In this document: one piece after another, positions 41,423 to 50,415 of the stretch
Layout: each line of letters begins with the position of its first letter
Position numbering within the stretch: the first letter of the stretch is position 1
Assembly (NCBI RefSeq): GCF_021405525.1
Contig: NZ_JAGQAG010000001.1
Coordinates: 868,001 to 932,000 of the forward strand
Direction of reading: 5' to 3'
Source of the DNA: Ruegeria pomeroyi
Lineage (GTDB): Bacteria > Pseudomonadota > Alphaproteobacteria > Rhodobacterales > Rhodobacteraceae
DNA: 64,000 nucleotides
Notes under the pieces: model-generated
What the model saw: only the letters and a program-made list of their open reading frames with translations
Databases searched by the model: none
Told to the model about the DNA's origin: nothing
Made by a program: the position numbers and the translations under genes

Positions 41423-41475
41423 GTAGTGACTCCCCTTTATGGTTCGTTTGCAGTTTCGTTGTGGTTGGCCCCTCG

Positions 41476-42396
41476 TCAATGAGAGGCGTGGAAGCTGCGT
41501 CCAAGTGCGGCAGGCGCACCGCTCTTGTCCGCGGAAAGGATCACAAGCACAAGGATCGTGATGAGATAGGGCGACATTGCCAGATACTCGACGGGGATGG
41601 CAACGCCCGCCGCCTGAAGGTTCAGCTGGACCACGGTGACGCCGCCAAAAAGATAGGCACCGAGCAGCGCGCGCCAGGGTTTCCAGCTGGCAAACACCAC
41701 CAGAGCCAGGGCGATCCAGCCGACACCGGCGGTCATGCCTTCGGTCCACTGGGGCACCCGGATCAGGCTGATATAGGCACCGCCCAGCCCCGCGCAGGCG
41801 CCGCCGAACAGGATCGCCAGAACGCGGATGCGGATCACCTTGTAGCCCAGCGCATGGGCGGCATCGTGGTTTTCGCCCACCGCGCGCAGGATCAGGCCCG
41901 CGCGGCTGTATTTCAGAACCCACCAGACCGCGCCGGTCAGCAGGATGCCCAGATAGAGGATCGGGTCATGGCTGAACAGGATTGGCCCCACCACGGGCAG
42001 ATCGCTCAGCACCGGCAGGTCGAGCCGCCCCATCGCGGGCGGTTTGATCCCCACATAAGACTGGCCCATCAGCGCGCTCAGCCCCAGGCCGAACAGCGTC
42101 AGCGCCAGACCGCTGGCGACCTGGTTGGCCAGCGCCACCTGGGTCATCAGCACAAAGAGCAGCGACAGGATGGCCCCCCCGATGGCGGCGGCGATGAAGC
42201 CCAGCCAGGGCGAGCCGGTCTCGACCGAGATGGCAAAGCCGCAGATGGCGCCGGTGATCATCATGCCCTCGACACCGAGGTTCAGGACACCGGCCTTTTC
42301 CACCACCAGCTCACCGATGGCGGCCAGCAAGAGAGGGGTTGCCGCGACCATGAGAGAGGCCACCAGCAGGACGGGATTGATTGCAGACAGGTCCAT
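41476..42396 (-). CDS. BMP-type ABC transporter permease (second)
   Basis: This 306-residue inner-membrane permease of the BPD_transp_2 family has about eight to ten helices and the signature GAICGFAISVETGSPWLGF and GEVVEKAGVLNLGVEGMM-like element (ELVVEKAGVLNLGVEGM, residues 30-46). It pairs with the upstream permease across a 3-bp gap. Homologous pairs (YufP/YufQ, NupP/NupQ) import nucleosides. Confidence 0.85.
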   Translation of the reverse strand: MDLSAINPVLLVASLMVAATPLLLAAIGELVVEKAGVLNLGVEGMMITGAICGFAISVETGSPWLGFIAAAIGGAILSLLFVLMTQVALANQVASGLALTLFGLGLSALMGQSYVGIKPPAMGRLDLPVLSDLPVVGPILFSHDPILYLGILLTGAVWWVLKYSRAGLILRAVGENHDAAHALGYKVIRIRVLAILFGGACAGLGGAYISLIRVPQWTEGMTAGVGWIALALVVFASWKPWRALLGAYLFGGVTVVQLNLQAAGVAIPVEYLAMSPYLITILVLVILSADKSGAPAALGRSFHASH

Positions 42397-42399
42397 GGT

Positions 42400-43482
42400 T
42401 CACGCCACCTCTTTGCGGGCCGCACGGATGCGGTAATTGGTCAACAGATCCAGCGCCAGCAGGAAGAACAAGAGCATCCCCTGGAACACCTGGATCGCGG
42501 CCGCGGGCAGGCCCAGACTGCCCTGTGCGATCTCGCCGCCGATATAGGTCAGCGCCATCAGCCCCCCGGCCAGCAGGATGCCCACGGGATGCAACCGGCC
42601 CAGAAAGGCCACGATGATCGCGGTAAAGCCATAGCCCACGTTGAAATCGATACTGATCTGGCCCGACGGGCCCGAGACCTCGAACAGCCCCGCCAGCCCG
42701 GCCAGCGCGCCGGACATGCCCAGGCAGAACAGGATCAGCCGGGCAGGTTTCACGCCCGCGAACCGCGCCGCGCGCGGCGCCTCGCCGGTCAGGCGGATGT
42801 GGAACCCAGTCATGTGCCGGTTGAGCAGCACATAGGCAAATATCACCGCGACAAACGCCGCCACCACGCCCCAATGCATCCCCGATCCCTCGATCAGTTC
42901 GGCGTTATGAGCGCTGGCATAGGATTGCAGGTTGCGCGAGCCGGGAAAGCCGAAGCCTTCGGGGTTCTTCAGAAGGCCCAGCGACATCGAGGCAAGGAAT
43001 TGCTCGGCCACATAGACCAGCATCAGCGAGACCAGGATCTCGTTGGTGCCGAACCGAACCTTGAGGAAAGCAGGGATCATTGCCCAGACCCAGCCGCCAA
43101 AAGCGCCCGCGAGTACCATCAGGGGAAAGATATAGAAGGCCTCCATCGGGTAGAAGGCCAGACCGACACCGGCGCCGACGATGGCGCCCATGATATACTG
43201 TCCCTCGGCGCCGATGTTCCAGATGCCCGCACGAAAACCCAACGAGAGGCCGATGGCGATCAGCACCAGCGGCGCGCCCTTCACCAGCAATTGCGGGCGA
43301 TAGTAGAACGCATATTCACCAAACAGCGGCTCCCAAAAGATGGTGCCGATCGCCTCGACCGGGTTCTTGCCCAGTACCGCGAACAGCAGCCCGCCGCAGA
43401 TCATTGTCGCCAGCACCGCCACCAGCGGCGTTGCCATCGACCAAGTGCGCGAAGGCTGCGGACGTTTCTCCAGCACGATCAT
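42400..43482 (-). CDS. BMP-type ABC transporter permease (first)
   Basis: This 360-residue BPD_transp_2 permease has about nine helices, the cytoplasmic motif GFRAGIWNIGAEGQYIMGAI (near residues 82-101) and RFAGVKPARLILFCLGMSGALAG in the C-terminal half. It lies 39 bp after the ATPase gene and 3 bp before the second permease gene. Confidence 0.85.
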   Translation of the reverse strand: MIVLEKRPQPSRTWSMATPLVAVLATMICGGLLFAVLGKNPVEAIGTIFWEPLFGEYAFYYRPQLLVKGAPLVLIAIGLSLGFRAGIWNIGAEGQYIMGAIVGAGVGLAFYPMEAFYIFPLMVLAGAFGGWVWAMIPAFLKVRFGTNEILVSLMLVYVAEQFLASMSLGLLKNPEGFGFPGSRNLQSYASAHNAELIEGSGMHWGVVAAFVAVIFAYVLLNRHMTGFHIRLTGEAPRAARFAGVKPARLILFCLGMSGALAGLAGLFEVSGPSGQISIDFNVGYGFTAIIVAFLGRLHPVGILLAGGLMALTYIGGEIAQGSLGLPAAAIQVFQGMLLFFLLALDLLTNYRIRAARKEVA

Positions 43483-43521
43483 GCGCGCGTCTCCCTGTTC
43501 TTCTTGTTGTCGGGGGAAATG

Positions 43522-45039
43522 TCAGACATGCGCCACCTCCATCCCGTGGGCACCGCCCATCATCAGGCCGATCTCGTCCACGGTCAGACCGACAGTGGTG
43601 CGCGGCGCGCTCAGCCGCCCCTCGTTCAGCGCCGCGAACGTGTCCGAGATCTCCATCAGCTCGTCCAGGTCCTGGCTGATGCAGACCACCGCCGTACCCT
43701 TGGCCGCCAGATCCAAGAGCGCCTGCCGGATCGCGGCGGCCGCCGATGCATCCACACCCCATGTGGGCTGGTTCACCACCAGCACGTCAGGGTTCTGCAA
43801 CACCTCGCGCCCGATGACGAATTTTTGCAGGTTGCCGCCCGACAGCGAGCGCGCCGCGTTTTCCGGGCCCGGCGTGCGCACGTCGAATTCCTTGATGATC
43901 CGCTCGGCGAATGCCTGCGTTTCGGCCCATTTCAGGAACCCGTTGCTTTCCAGCCCTTCGCGCACCGATCCGGTGAGCAGCGCGTTTTCCGTCAGGCTCA
44001 TATTGGGCGCCGCCGCATGGCCCAGCCGCTCCTCGGGTGCCGTCAGCAGACCCAGCCGCCGCCGCGCCACCGGACCCAGCCGGCCCACCGGCTGGCCATC
44101 CTTCTTGACCGCGTCCGCCGCCGTCAGGATCTCGCCCGACAGAACCGCCAAGAGCTCGTCCTGCCCGTTGCCCGCAACCCCGCCGATGCCCAGAACCTCG
44201 CCCTTGCGCACCGTCATATGGACGTTCTTCAGCGAGGTCCCGAATTCGCTGGGCGAGGGCACCGACAGGCCCGAGATATCCAGCGCGATCTCGCCGAACT
44301 CGCGGCCCGACCGTTCCGGCGTCTTCAGCGCCGTGCCCACCATCATCTCGGCCATGTCGCGGGCCGAGGTCTCGCGCGGGGTGCATTCGCCCACGTTCTT
44401 GCCCAGCCGCAGGATGGTCGCGTGGTCGCAAAGCGTGCGGATTTCCTCCAGCTTGTGGCTGATATAGAGGATCGAGGTGCCCTCGGAGCGCAGCTTCTGC
44501 AGCGTCTGGAACAGGATCTCCACCTCCTGCGGCGTCAGCACGCTGGTCGGCTCGTCCATGATCAGCAGCTTGGGATCCTGGAGCAGACAGCGGATGATCT
44601 CGACCCGCTGCCGCTCGCCCGCGCTCAGGTCACCCACCGTGCGGAACGGATCAAGCGGCAGGCCATAGGTCTCGCTCACTGCGCGGATGCGCGCGGCCAG
44701 ATCGCCCATCGCGGGCGGGTTCTCCATCCCCAGCGCGATGTTCTCGGCCACGTTCAGCGCGTCGAACAGCGAGAAATGCTGGAACACCATGGCAATCCCG
44801 TCGGCCCGCGCCGCGCGCGGTTCGGGCGGCGCATAAGGCGCGCCGCGCAGGGTCATGCTGCCGCTGTCGGGCTTGACCAGCCCATAGATCATCTTGACCA
44901 GCGTGGACTTGCCCGCGCCGTTCTCGCCCAGCAGGGCATGCACCTCGCCTTCGCCAATGTCGAAACTGACATTGTCGTTGGCGACAACGCCGGGATAGGC
45001 CTTGGTCAGGCCCTTGATGCTCAGAAGTGGTGTGCTCAC
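43522..45039 (-). CDS. BMP-type ABC transporter ATPase, two nucleotide-binding domains
   Basis: This 505-residue duplicated ATPase has a first domain with GENGAGKSTLVKMIYG, DLSAGERQRVEIIRCL and LLIMDEPTSVL. The second has GVAGNGQDELLAVLSG, SLSGGNLQKFVIGREV and VLVVNQPTWGVD, the degenerate second site usual for sugar/nucleoside importers (RbsA/YufO). GTG 45039 is chosen (VSTPLLSIKGL, with AAGGAGC before it) and overlaps the xdhC stop by 4 bp. Confidence 0.88.
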   Translation of the reverse strand: MSTPLLSIKGLTKAYPGVVANDNVSFDIGEGEVHALLGENGAGKSTLVKMIYGLVKPDSGSMTLRGAPYAPPEPRAARADGIAMVFQHFSLFDALNVAENIALGMENPPAMGDLAARIRAVSETYGLPLDPFRTVGDLSAGERQRVEIIRCLLQDPKLLIMDEPTSVLTPQEVEILFQTLQKLRSEGTSILYISHKLEEIRTLCDHATILRLGKNVGECTPRETSARDMAEMMVGTALKTPERSGREFGEIALDISGLSVPSPSEFGTSLKNVHMTVRKGEVLGIGGVAGNGQDELLAVLSGEILTAADAVKKDGQPVGRLGPVARRRLGLLTAPEERLGHAAAPNMSLTENALLTGSVREGLESNGFLKWAETQAFAERIIKEFDVRTPGPENAARSLSGGNLQKFVIGREVLQNPDVLVVNQPTWGVDASAAAAIRQALLDLAAKGTAVVCISQDLDELMEISDTFAALNEGRLSAPRTTVGLTVDEIGLMMGGAHGMEVAHV

Positions 45040-46004
45040 GCGCTGAGCTCCTTCCTTGTGATGCCGCTTTGCTCCGGACGCAACAGCCGGGCGGCAACGC
45101 CGATGGCGATGCATGCGGGATGTTTGCCCAGGGCGGGATCGCCGATGGGACAAGTGATACGGTCGATCTGTTGCGGCGTGTGGCCAAGCGCGGCCAACCG
45201 CGACCGGAATCGTGCCCATTTGGTAGCCGAGCCGATCAGCCCGGCAAAGGTAAAATCATGTCGCAGCAACCGGTTGCAGAGTTCCAGGTCCAGTTCATGG
45301 GAATAGGTCAGGATCAGATGTTCGGCCTCTTTCGGCGCATAGGGAACCAGATCGGCGGGCCGCGTCGCGGGGAGACGGGTAACCCCGCCGGGTATCGTTT
45401 CGGGAAACCGTTCGGGCGCGGTATCGACCCAGGTGATGGCGAAGTCGGGCAACGGGGACAGCGCATTCACCAGCGCCCGGCCGACATGGCCGGCACCCCA
45501 GACCCACAGTTGCCGGGAGGGTTGCAGAACCGGCTCGACCATCCAGTCGCCTACCAGCTGCGCCTCGGGCAGCACCCCCTGTCCGCGCGCCTGCGCGAGC
45601 AGGCGCTTGACCGTGAGAGGCGCGCCGGAAACCTGCAAGGTTTCCGGTCCGTTTTCCGTGCCGGAAAACGGCAGCGCGGGCCGCGCGACCACCGTGCCAT
45701 CGACCGTGTCAATCCGCGCCGCGTCCCAGCTCTCCGTCAACAGCGTCACCGCCCCGCCACAGCACTGGCCCAGCTCCGGCCCCAGCGCATGACGGCTCAA
45801 CCCCAGCCGCCCGGTGCGCGCGGCCTCCGCCGCCTGAAACTCCAAGGCTCCGCCGCCGATGGTGCCTGACTGGCCATTCTCCCAGACCAGCATCGCCGCG
45901 CCCACTTCACGCGGGGACGATCCCCTGATCGCCGCGATCACCACCCGGGCCACTGGCCCATGTTGGGCCACCGCCGTGCGCAGCTCCTCCAGATCAAACG
46001 CCAT
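45036..46004 (-). CDS. xdhC: XdhC, molybdenum-cofactor insertion protein for xanthine dehydrogenase
   Basis: This 322-residue protein sulphurates or inserts Moco for XdhB. The N-terminal XdhC/CoxI segment has VIAAIRGSSPREVGAAMLV, SGTIGGGALEFQ and GQCCGGAV (conserved Cys pair). The C-terminal Rossmann domain has LWVWGAGHVGRALVNAL, HDFTFAGLIGSATKWARF and ITCPIGDPALGKHPACIAI. It overlaps xdhB by 11 bp and the transporter ATPase gene by 4 bp. Confidence 0.92.
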   Translation of the reverse strand: MAFDLEELRTAVAQHGPVARVVIAAIRGSSPREVGAAMLVWENGQSGTIGGGALEFQAAEAARTGRLGLSRHALGPELGQCCGGAVTLLTESWDAARIDTVDGTVVARPALPFSGTENGPETLQVSGAPLTVKRLLAQARGQGVLPEAQLVGDWMVEPVLQPSRQLWVWGAGHVGRALVNALSPLPDFAITWVDTAPERFPETIPGGVTRLPATRPADLVPYAPKEAEHLILTYSHELDLELCNRLLRHDFTFAGLIGSATKWARFRSRLAALGHTPQQIDRITCPIGDPALGKHPACIAIGVAARLLRPEQSGITRKELSA

Positions 46005-48324
46005 CGCTTAGCCTCCGGATGCCTTTCCAGACCTCCTCCGCCGTCGCCGGCGCGTTCAGCGCCGGATAGGCATCGCCACAGGAGGCAACCGCATCCGACA
46101 AGGCCAGCCAGGCCGAGATGCCCAGCATGAACGGCGGCTCGCCCACCGCCTTCGACCGATAGATCGTGTCCTCTCGGTTTTGCCCGTCCCACAGCGCCAC
46201 GTTGAACACTTCGGGCCGGTCAGAACAGGCCGGAATCTTGTAGGTCGAGGGCGCATGCGTCCTGAGCCGACCCTTGTCGTCCCAGACCAGCTCTTCGGTG
46301 GTCAGCCAGCCCGCGCCTTGCACATAGCCGCCCTCGACCTGGCCGATATCCAGATCGGGGTTCAGCGAGGCCCCCGCATCATGCAGGATGTCCGCGCGCA
46401 GGATGCGGTATTCGCCGGTCAGCGTGTCCACCGCCACCTCGGTCACCGAGGCGCCATAGGCAAAATAGTAGAACGGCCGCCCATGTCCCTGGATCCGGTC
46501 CCATTCAATCTTGGGCGTCTTGTAGAACCCGGTGGCCGACAGGCTGATCCGCCCCTGATAGGCCAGCGCCGCCGCCTCGGCGAAACTGTAGCGCGCCTCG
46601 CCCACCTCGACCTGCCCATTCCCGAACCGGACCGAGGCGACCTCCGCCTGATGCCGCTCGGCCAGATAGGCCGCCATCCGGTCGCGGATGGTGTCACAGG
46701 CGGCCTTCACCGCCATGCCGTTCAGGTCAGACCCCGACGAGGCCGCCGTGGCCGAGGTATTGGGCACCTTGGCGGTATCGGTGGCGGTGATCTTCACCAT
46801 CTCCAGCGGAATGCCGAACCGGCTTGCCGCCACCTGCGCCACCTTCTGGAACAGGCCCTGGCCCATCTCGGTGCCGCCATGGTTCAGATGCACGGAGCCA
46901 TCCTGATAGACATGCACCAGTGCACCGGCCTGGTTAAGATGAGTGAGGGTAAAGGAAATCCCGAACTTCACCGGTGAAAAGGCAATCCCCCGCTTGACGA
47001 TCGGGTTGGCCGCGTTCCACGCCGCCACCGCCGCCTTGCGCGCGGCGTAATCCGACGACGCCAGCAGCGCCTCGGTCATCCCGTGCAGCTCGAAATCCTC
47101 GACCACCTGCCCATAGGGTGTGGTATTCTCCTTCATTCCGCCGGAAATACTCCGGGGGGTGTGGGGGGCAGGGCCCCCCACCGGTGCCGCATAGTAATTC
47201 CGCTGCCGCAACTCTACCGGGTCGATCCCCAGCACATGCGCGGCGTGGTCCATGACCCGCTCGATCCCGACCATCCCCTGCGGCCCGCCAAACCCGCGAT
47301 AGGCGGTGGCGGACTGGGTATTGGTCTTCAGCCGGTGGCTTTCGATCCGCGCGTTGGGCAGCAGATAGGCATTGTCCGCATGCAGCATCGCCCGGTCTGC
47401 CACCGGCAGCGACAGGTCCTGCGCCCAGCCGCAGATCGCGTGATGCAGGAAGGAGACGCCCAGAATACGCCCCTCACCGTCGAACCCGGCACGATAGCCG
47501 ATGCGAAAGGCATGGCGCTTGCCGGTGATCACCATGTCGTCGTCGCGGTCATAACGCATCTTGCAGGCGCGCCCGGTGGCGCGCGCCGCCACGGCGCAGG
47601 CCACCGCCAGCGCGTTGCCCTGGCTTTCCTTGCCGCCAAAGCCGCCGCCCATGCGGCGGGTCTCGACCCGGACGGCGTGCATCGGCACGCCCAAGGCCTC
47701 GGCCACCTTGTGCTGGATCTCGGTCGGGTGCTGGGTGGAGCTGTGCACCAGCATGTCGCCGCCCTCGCCAGGCAGGGCCAGCGCGGCCTGACCTTCGAGA
47801 TAGAAATGTTCCTGCCCGCCCAGCTCGAACGTGCCCTCGATGACATGGGCCGCCCCGGCAATCGCCGCCTCGGCATCGCCCTTTTCATAGATGCGCGGCC
47901 CGTCCTCGAACCGGCTGTCGGCCGCCAGCGCCTGTTCGATGGTCAGGATCGCGGGTTCCTCGGCATAGTCGATCCGCGCCAGCCGCGCCGCCTTGCGCGC
48001 GGCCAGATGGCTGGTGGCCACCACTACGAAAAGCGGCTGGCCCACATAATGAACGGTGCCGTCCGACAACAGCGGCTCGTCATGGGCCGAGGGCGAGACA
48101 TCGTTGGCAAAGGGCAGGTCGTCGGCCGTCATCACCATCACCACGCCGGGGGCGCTCTTCACCTCATCGAGGTTCATCGCGGTGACCCGCCCCTTGGCGA
48201 TCGTGCTCAGGCCAAAGGCGAGATGCAGCGTGTCGCGTGGGGTGGGGATGTCATCGACATAGCGGGCGGTACCGGCGACATGCAGCGGTGCCGCGTCATG
48301 CGGCAGGGGTTTGGCGACGCTCAT
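45994..48324 (-). CDS. xdhB: Xanthine dehydrogenase molybdopterin subunit XdhB
   Basis: This 776-residue catalytic subunit oxidises hypoxanthine and xanthine to urate. Moco contacts include [26 protein letters not shown] and the catalytic Glu729 in [11 protein letters not shown]. One oddity: about residues 377-397, between RNYYA and [12 protein letters not shown], hold an extra Gly/Pro-rich stretch encoded by a palindromic repeat element (47131-47186). The frame stays open and the flanking family blocks are intact, so the enzyme is probably active. It overlaps xdhA and xdhC. Confidence 0.94.
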   Translation of the reverse strand: MSVAKPLPHDAAPLHVAGTARYVDDIPTPRDTLHLAFGLSTIAKGRVTAMNLDEVKSAPGVVMVMTADDLPFANDVSPSAHDEPLLSDGTVHYVGQPLFVVVATSHLAARKAARLARIDYAEEPAILTIEQALAADSRFEDGPRIYEKGDAEAAIAGAAHVIEGTFELGGQEHFYLEGQAALALPGEGGDMLVHSSTQHPTEIQHKVAEALGVPMHAVRVETRRMGGGFGGKESQGNALAVACAVAARATGRACKMRYDRDDDMVITGKRHAFRIGYRAGFDGEGRILGVSFLHHAICGWAQDLSLPVADRAMLHADNAYLLPNARIESHRLKTNTQSATAYRGFGGPQGMVGIERVMDHAAHVLGIDPVELRQRNYYAAPVGGPAPHTPRSISGGMKENTTPYGQVVEDFELHGMTEALLASSDYAARKAAVAAWNAANPIVKRGIAFSPVKFGISFTLTHLNQAGALVHVYQDGSVHLNHGGTEMGQGLFQKVAQVAASRFGIPLEMVKITATDTAKVPNTSATAASSGSDLNGMAVKAACDTIRDRMAAYLAERHQAEVASVRFGNGQVEVGEARYSFAEAAALAYQGRISLSATGFYKTPKIEWDRIQGHGRPFYYFAYGASVTEVAVDTLTGEYRILRADILHDAGASLNPDLDIGQVEGGYVQGAGWLTTEELVWDDKGRLRTHAPSTYKIPACSDRPEVFNVALWDGQNREDTIYRSKAVGEPPFMLGISAWLALSDAVASCGDAYPALNAPATAEEVWKGIRRLSDGV
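47131..47186. repeat. Palindromic element inserted in frame in xdhB
   Basis: A 29-bp core (47131-47159: CTTCATTCCG, then CCGGAAATACTCC and a G run) is followed by a perfect 9-bp GC hairpin (47161-47169 with 47173-47181). The core matches the xdhA copy at 28 of 29 positions in opposite orientation, and the arms at 27858-27912 more loosely. It adds about 20 residues without breaking the frame. Confidence 0.8.
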
Positions 48325-49814
48325 GCCCGTACCTCCAGCACATTGGTCAACTGGCCCTGATCCTCGGCGAAATAGCGGCGCAGCATCGCCTTGGCGGTCT
48401 CCATCCGGTAGCGGGCCGAGGCGCGCATGTCCGACATCGGGGTGAAATCGGCCTCGAACTCTGGCAGGGCCGCGTTAACAACCTGTTGCGTCCAGGGCTG
48501 GCCGATCAGCGCCGCCTCGACCGCGCGGGCGCGTTTCGGGATACCCGCCATACCGCCAAAGGCGATGCGGGCCGCGGTGACGCTGCCACCCTCGACGGTG
48601 ATGTTGAAACAGCCGCAGACCGCCGAGATATCTTGATCGAAACGCTTCGACAGCTTGTAGCATTTCAGCCGGTCGGGCTGGCGCGGGAAACTCACCGCCT
48701 CGACGAACTCGCCCGGCGCGCGGTCCTGCTTGCCATAGTCGAGGAAGAACGCCTCGAGCGGCAGGTCGCGGCGGGTGTCGCCCCGGCGCAGATGCAGGGT
48801 CGCCCCCAGCGCGATCAGCGCGGGCGGGTTGTCGCCGATGGGCGAGCCATTGGCGATATTGCCGCCAACGGTGGCGGCGTTGCGCACCTGCACGCTGGCA
48901 TAGCGGCGGATCATTTCGCCATAGGACGGGTGCAGGGGAGCCACGGCGTCGCGCATTCGGTTCATGTCGACCATGGCACCGAGGCGCACATGGGTATCGG
49001 TGATCTCGATCTCCTTCAGATCGGCGCAGCCGGAAAGGAAAATGACCTTGGGCAGGTCGCGCAGCTGCTTGGTGACCCAGAGGCCCACATCCGTCGCCCC
49101 GGCGATCAGCGTGGCATCGGGATGGGCTTCGTAAAGGGCCGCGAGTTCATCGGAGGATATTGGGGAAGAGGGGGGCTCTGCCCCACCCGCCATTGCCTCT
49201 TGGGCAACTGGCGCATTGGAAGAGGGGGGCTCTGCCCCACGCGCCATTGCCTCTTGGGCAACTGGCGCATTGGAAAAGGGGGGCTCTGCCCCCCGACCTG
49301 AGGTCTCCCCCCGGAGTATTTCCGGCGAAATGAAGGCGCGATCGGTGGCGAGCCAATCAGGCTTGGGCGCCTCCTCGACCGCGCGGGCGGCGCGGATGAT
49401 CGGGGCATAGCCGGTGCAGCGGCAGAGATTGCCGGCCAGTTGCGTGTCGTGATCGGTGGCGCCCTCGGCATGGCCCGCAACCATCGACATCACGAAGCCC
49501 GGGGTGCAGAAACCGCACTGACTGCCGTGATGGGTGACCATGGCCTGTTGCACCGGGTGGCTGCCGCCCAGCCCTTCGACCGTGCGCACCGCCTTACCAT
49601 GCAGTTGCGGCAGGAACAGGATACAGGCGTTCAGGGCGCGGGTGCCATCGGCATCGCTGACAGCCACGGTGCAGGCGCCGCAATCGCCCTCGTTGCAGCC
49701 TTCCTTGGTGCCGGTCAATCCGCGTGCCTCGCGCAGCCAATCGAGCAGTGTCGCCGTGGGGTCGACCCCTGCCAGCGTAACTGTCTCTCCATTCAGAAGA
49801 AACGAGATGTCCAT
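48321..49814 (-). CDS. xdhA: Xanthine dehydrogenase Fe-S/FAD subunit XdhA
   Basis: This 497-residue electron-transfer subunit has 2Fe-2S cluster Cys in CNEGDCGAC (C40, C45, C48), C64, then CGFC (C100, C103) and CRC (C131, C133). The FAD domain starts near residue 220 ([12 protein letters not shown], then [20 protein letters not shown]). Residues about 163-219 are a low-complexity linker with an 18-residue repeat [17 protein letters not shown](R/G), encoded by repeat DNA at 49159-49335. The inserted part falls between domains, where it should be tolerated. First gene of the purine operon. Confidence 0.94.
   Translation of the reverse strand: MDISFLLNGETVTLAGVDPTATLLDWLREARGLTGTKEGCNEGDCGACTVAVSDADGTRALNACILFLPQLHGKAVRTVEGLGGSHPVQQAMVTHHGSQCGFCTPGFVMSMVAGHAEGATDHDTQLAGNLCRCTGYAPIIRAARAVEEAPKPDWLATDRAFISPEILRGETSGRGAEPPFSNAPVAQEAMARGAEPPSSNAPVAQEAMAGGAEPPSSPISSDELAALYEAHPDATLIAGATDVGLWVTKQLRDLPKVIFLSGCADLKEIEITDTHVRLGAMVDMNRMRDAVAPLHPSYGEMIRRYASVQVRNAATVGGNIANGSPIGDNPPALIALGATLHLRRGDTRRDLPLEAFFLDYGKQDRAPGEFVEAVSFPRQPDRLKCYKLSKRFDQDISAVCGCFNITVEGGSVTAARIAFGGMAGIPKRARAVEAALIGQPWTQQVVNAALPEFEADFTPMSDMRASARYRMETAKAMLRRYFAEDQGQLTNVLEVRA
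49159..49294. repeat. 54-bp tandem repeat (two copies plus partial) in xdhA
   Basis: Copies begin at 49159 (with two extra G), 49215 and 49269 (partial). Each contains a GC hairpin of the GGGGGGC-TCT-GCCCC type. The period of 54 bp equals 18 codons, so the reading frame is kept and copy number could vary without frameshift. Confidence 0.85.
49307..49335. repeat. Palindromic-element core inserted in frame in xdhA
   Basis: On the minus strand this 29-bp core is 28/29 identical to the xdhB copy at 47131-47159, read in the opposite orientation relative to the gene. It is joined through a GACCT-GAGGTC spacer (49295-49305) to the GC-hairpin repeats. Confidence 0.8.
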
Positions 49815-49961
49815 CCTGTGAAACCGGTCGCGTTACCCTGTTGGCCCATGGCTGCCCACCTTCGATGCGACGTAGAAAGGGGCCGGGCTGTTGTCTGACA
49901 GGAAGGTTAGAAACCGGAACCGTTGTCTGGCAAGAAAAACTCAATCTGCAATGCAGCAATT

Positions 49962-49979
49962 TTCGACAACTTGTCGCAA
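49962..49979. promoter_or_regulatory. Palindrome in the xdhA upstream region
   Basis: CGACAA (49964-49969), C, TTGTCG (49971-49976), with outer bases also mostly symmetric. It lies about 150 bp before the xdhA start in an AT-rich region and may be the operator for purine control. The stretch 49815-50128 otherwise holds no gene. Confidence 0.4.
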
Positions 49980-50128
49980 GAGGGGGCCTCGGCGCTAAAA
50001 TTTACTCATTTGAATCATCTATTTGCCAAGGTGGCTGGAAAATGACTTTGAAAGACCTTCAGGTTTTGACGAATAATCATCTCTGGCTGTTTGGGAGATT
50101 GACGGTAGTTTCCGACCTTGCCGCCGTG

Positions 50129-50329
50129 TCAGAGCAACGTGGAGTGTCGATGCAGGCCGATGAAAATGGCCAATATCCCGAGCGCCATCGTCAGGGGATG
50201 CCCCGGCGTTTCAACGCGCCCAGGATCGGTGCGCGAACGACCCCGCGGCCCCCTCGCCAGCGCAAGACGGGGGAACACAGCCAGGGCGACAAGGGTGACA
50301 AAGACAACCCAGTCATCGAGCCAAGTCAT
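50129..50329 (-). CDS. Possible small two-helix membrane protein
   Basis: This is a 66-residue frame with hydrophobic stretches near residues 7-24 (DWVVFVTLVALAVFPRLAL) and 52-63 separated by a basic, Pro/Gly-rich loop. AGGGGAT lies about 8 bp before ATG 50329 (MTWLDDW). It is placed between the divergent xdhA and dnaE genes. No family is recognised; it may be chance coding in GC-rich DNA. Confidence 0.4.
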   Translation of the reverse strand: MTWLDDWVVFVTLVALAVFPRLALARGPRGRSRTDPGRVETPGHPLTMALGILAIFIGLHRHSTLL

Positions 50330-50415
50330 TCGTTTATCCCCTGCAATCGGGCTTTTTGCCATTTGCAGAGCATCCGCCGTGGCGCCCCTGAACCGGATCG
50401 CCTATCGTCGCGCCC

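Noticed and set aside
41461-45306. 1281-codon plus-strand frame
   Set aside because: It is antisense to four clear transporter genes and has the His/Gln/Arg-rich composition of GC-rich shadow frames; no ribosome site or domain.
49159-49294. Tandem repeats as a CRISPR array
   Set aside because: The units are direct tandem copies with no unique spacers and are translated within xdhA.
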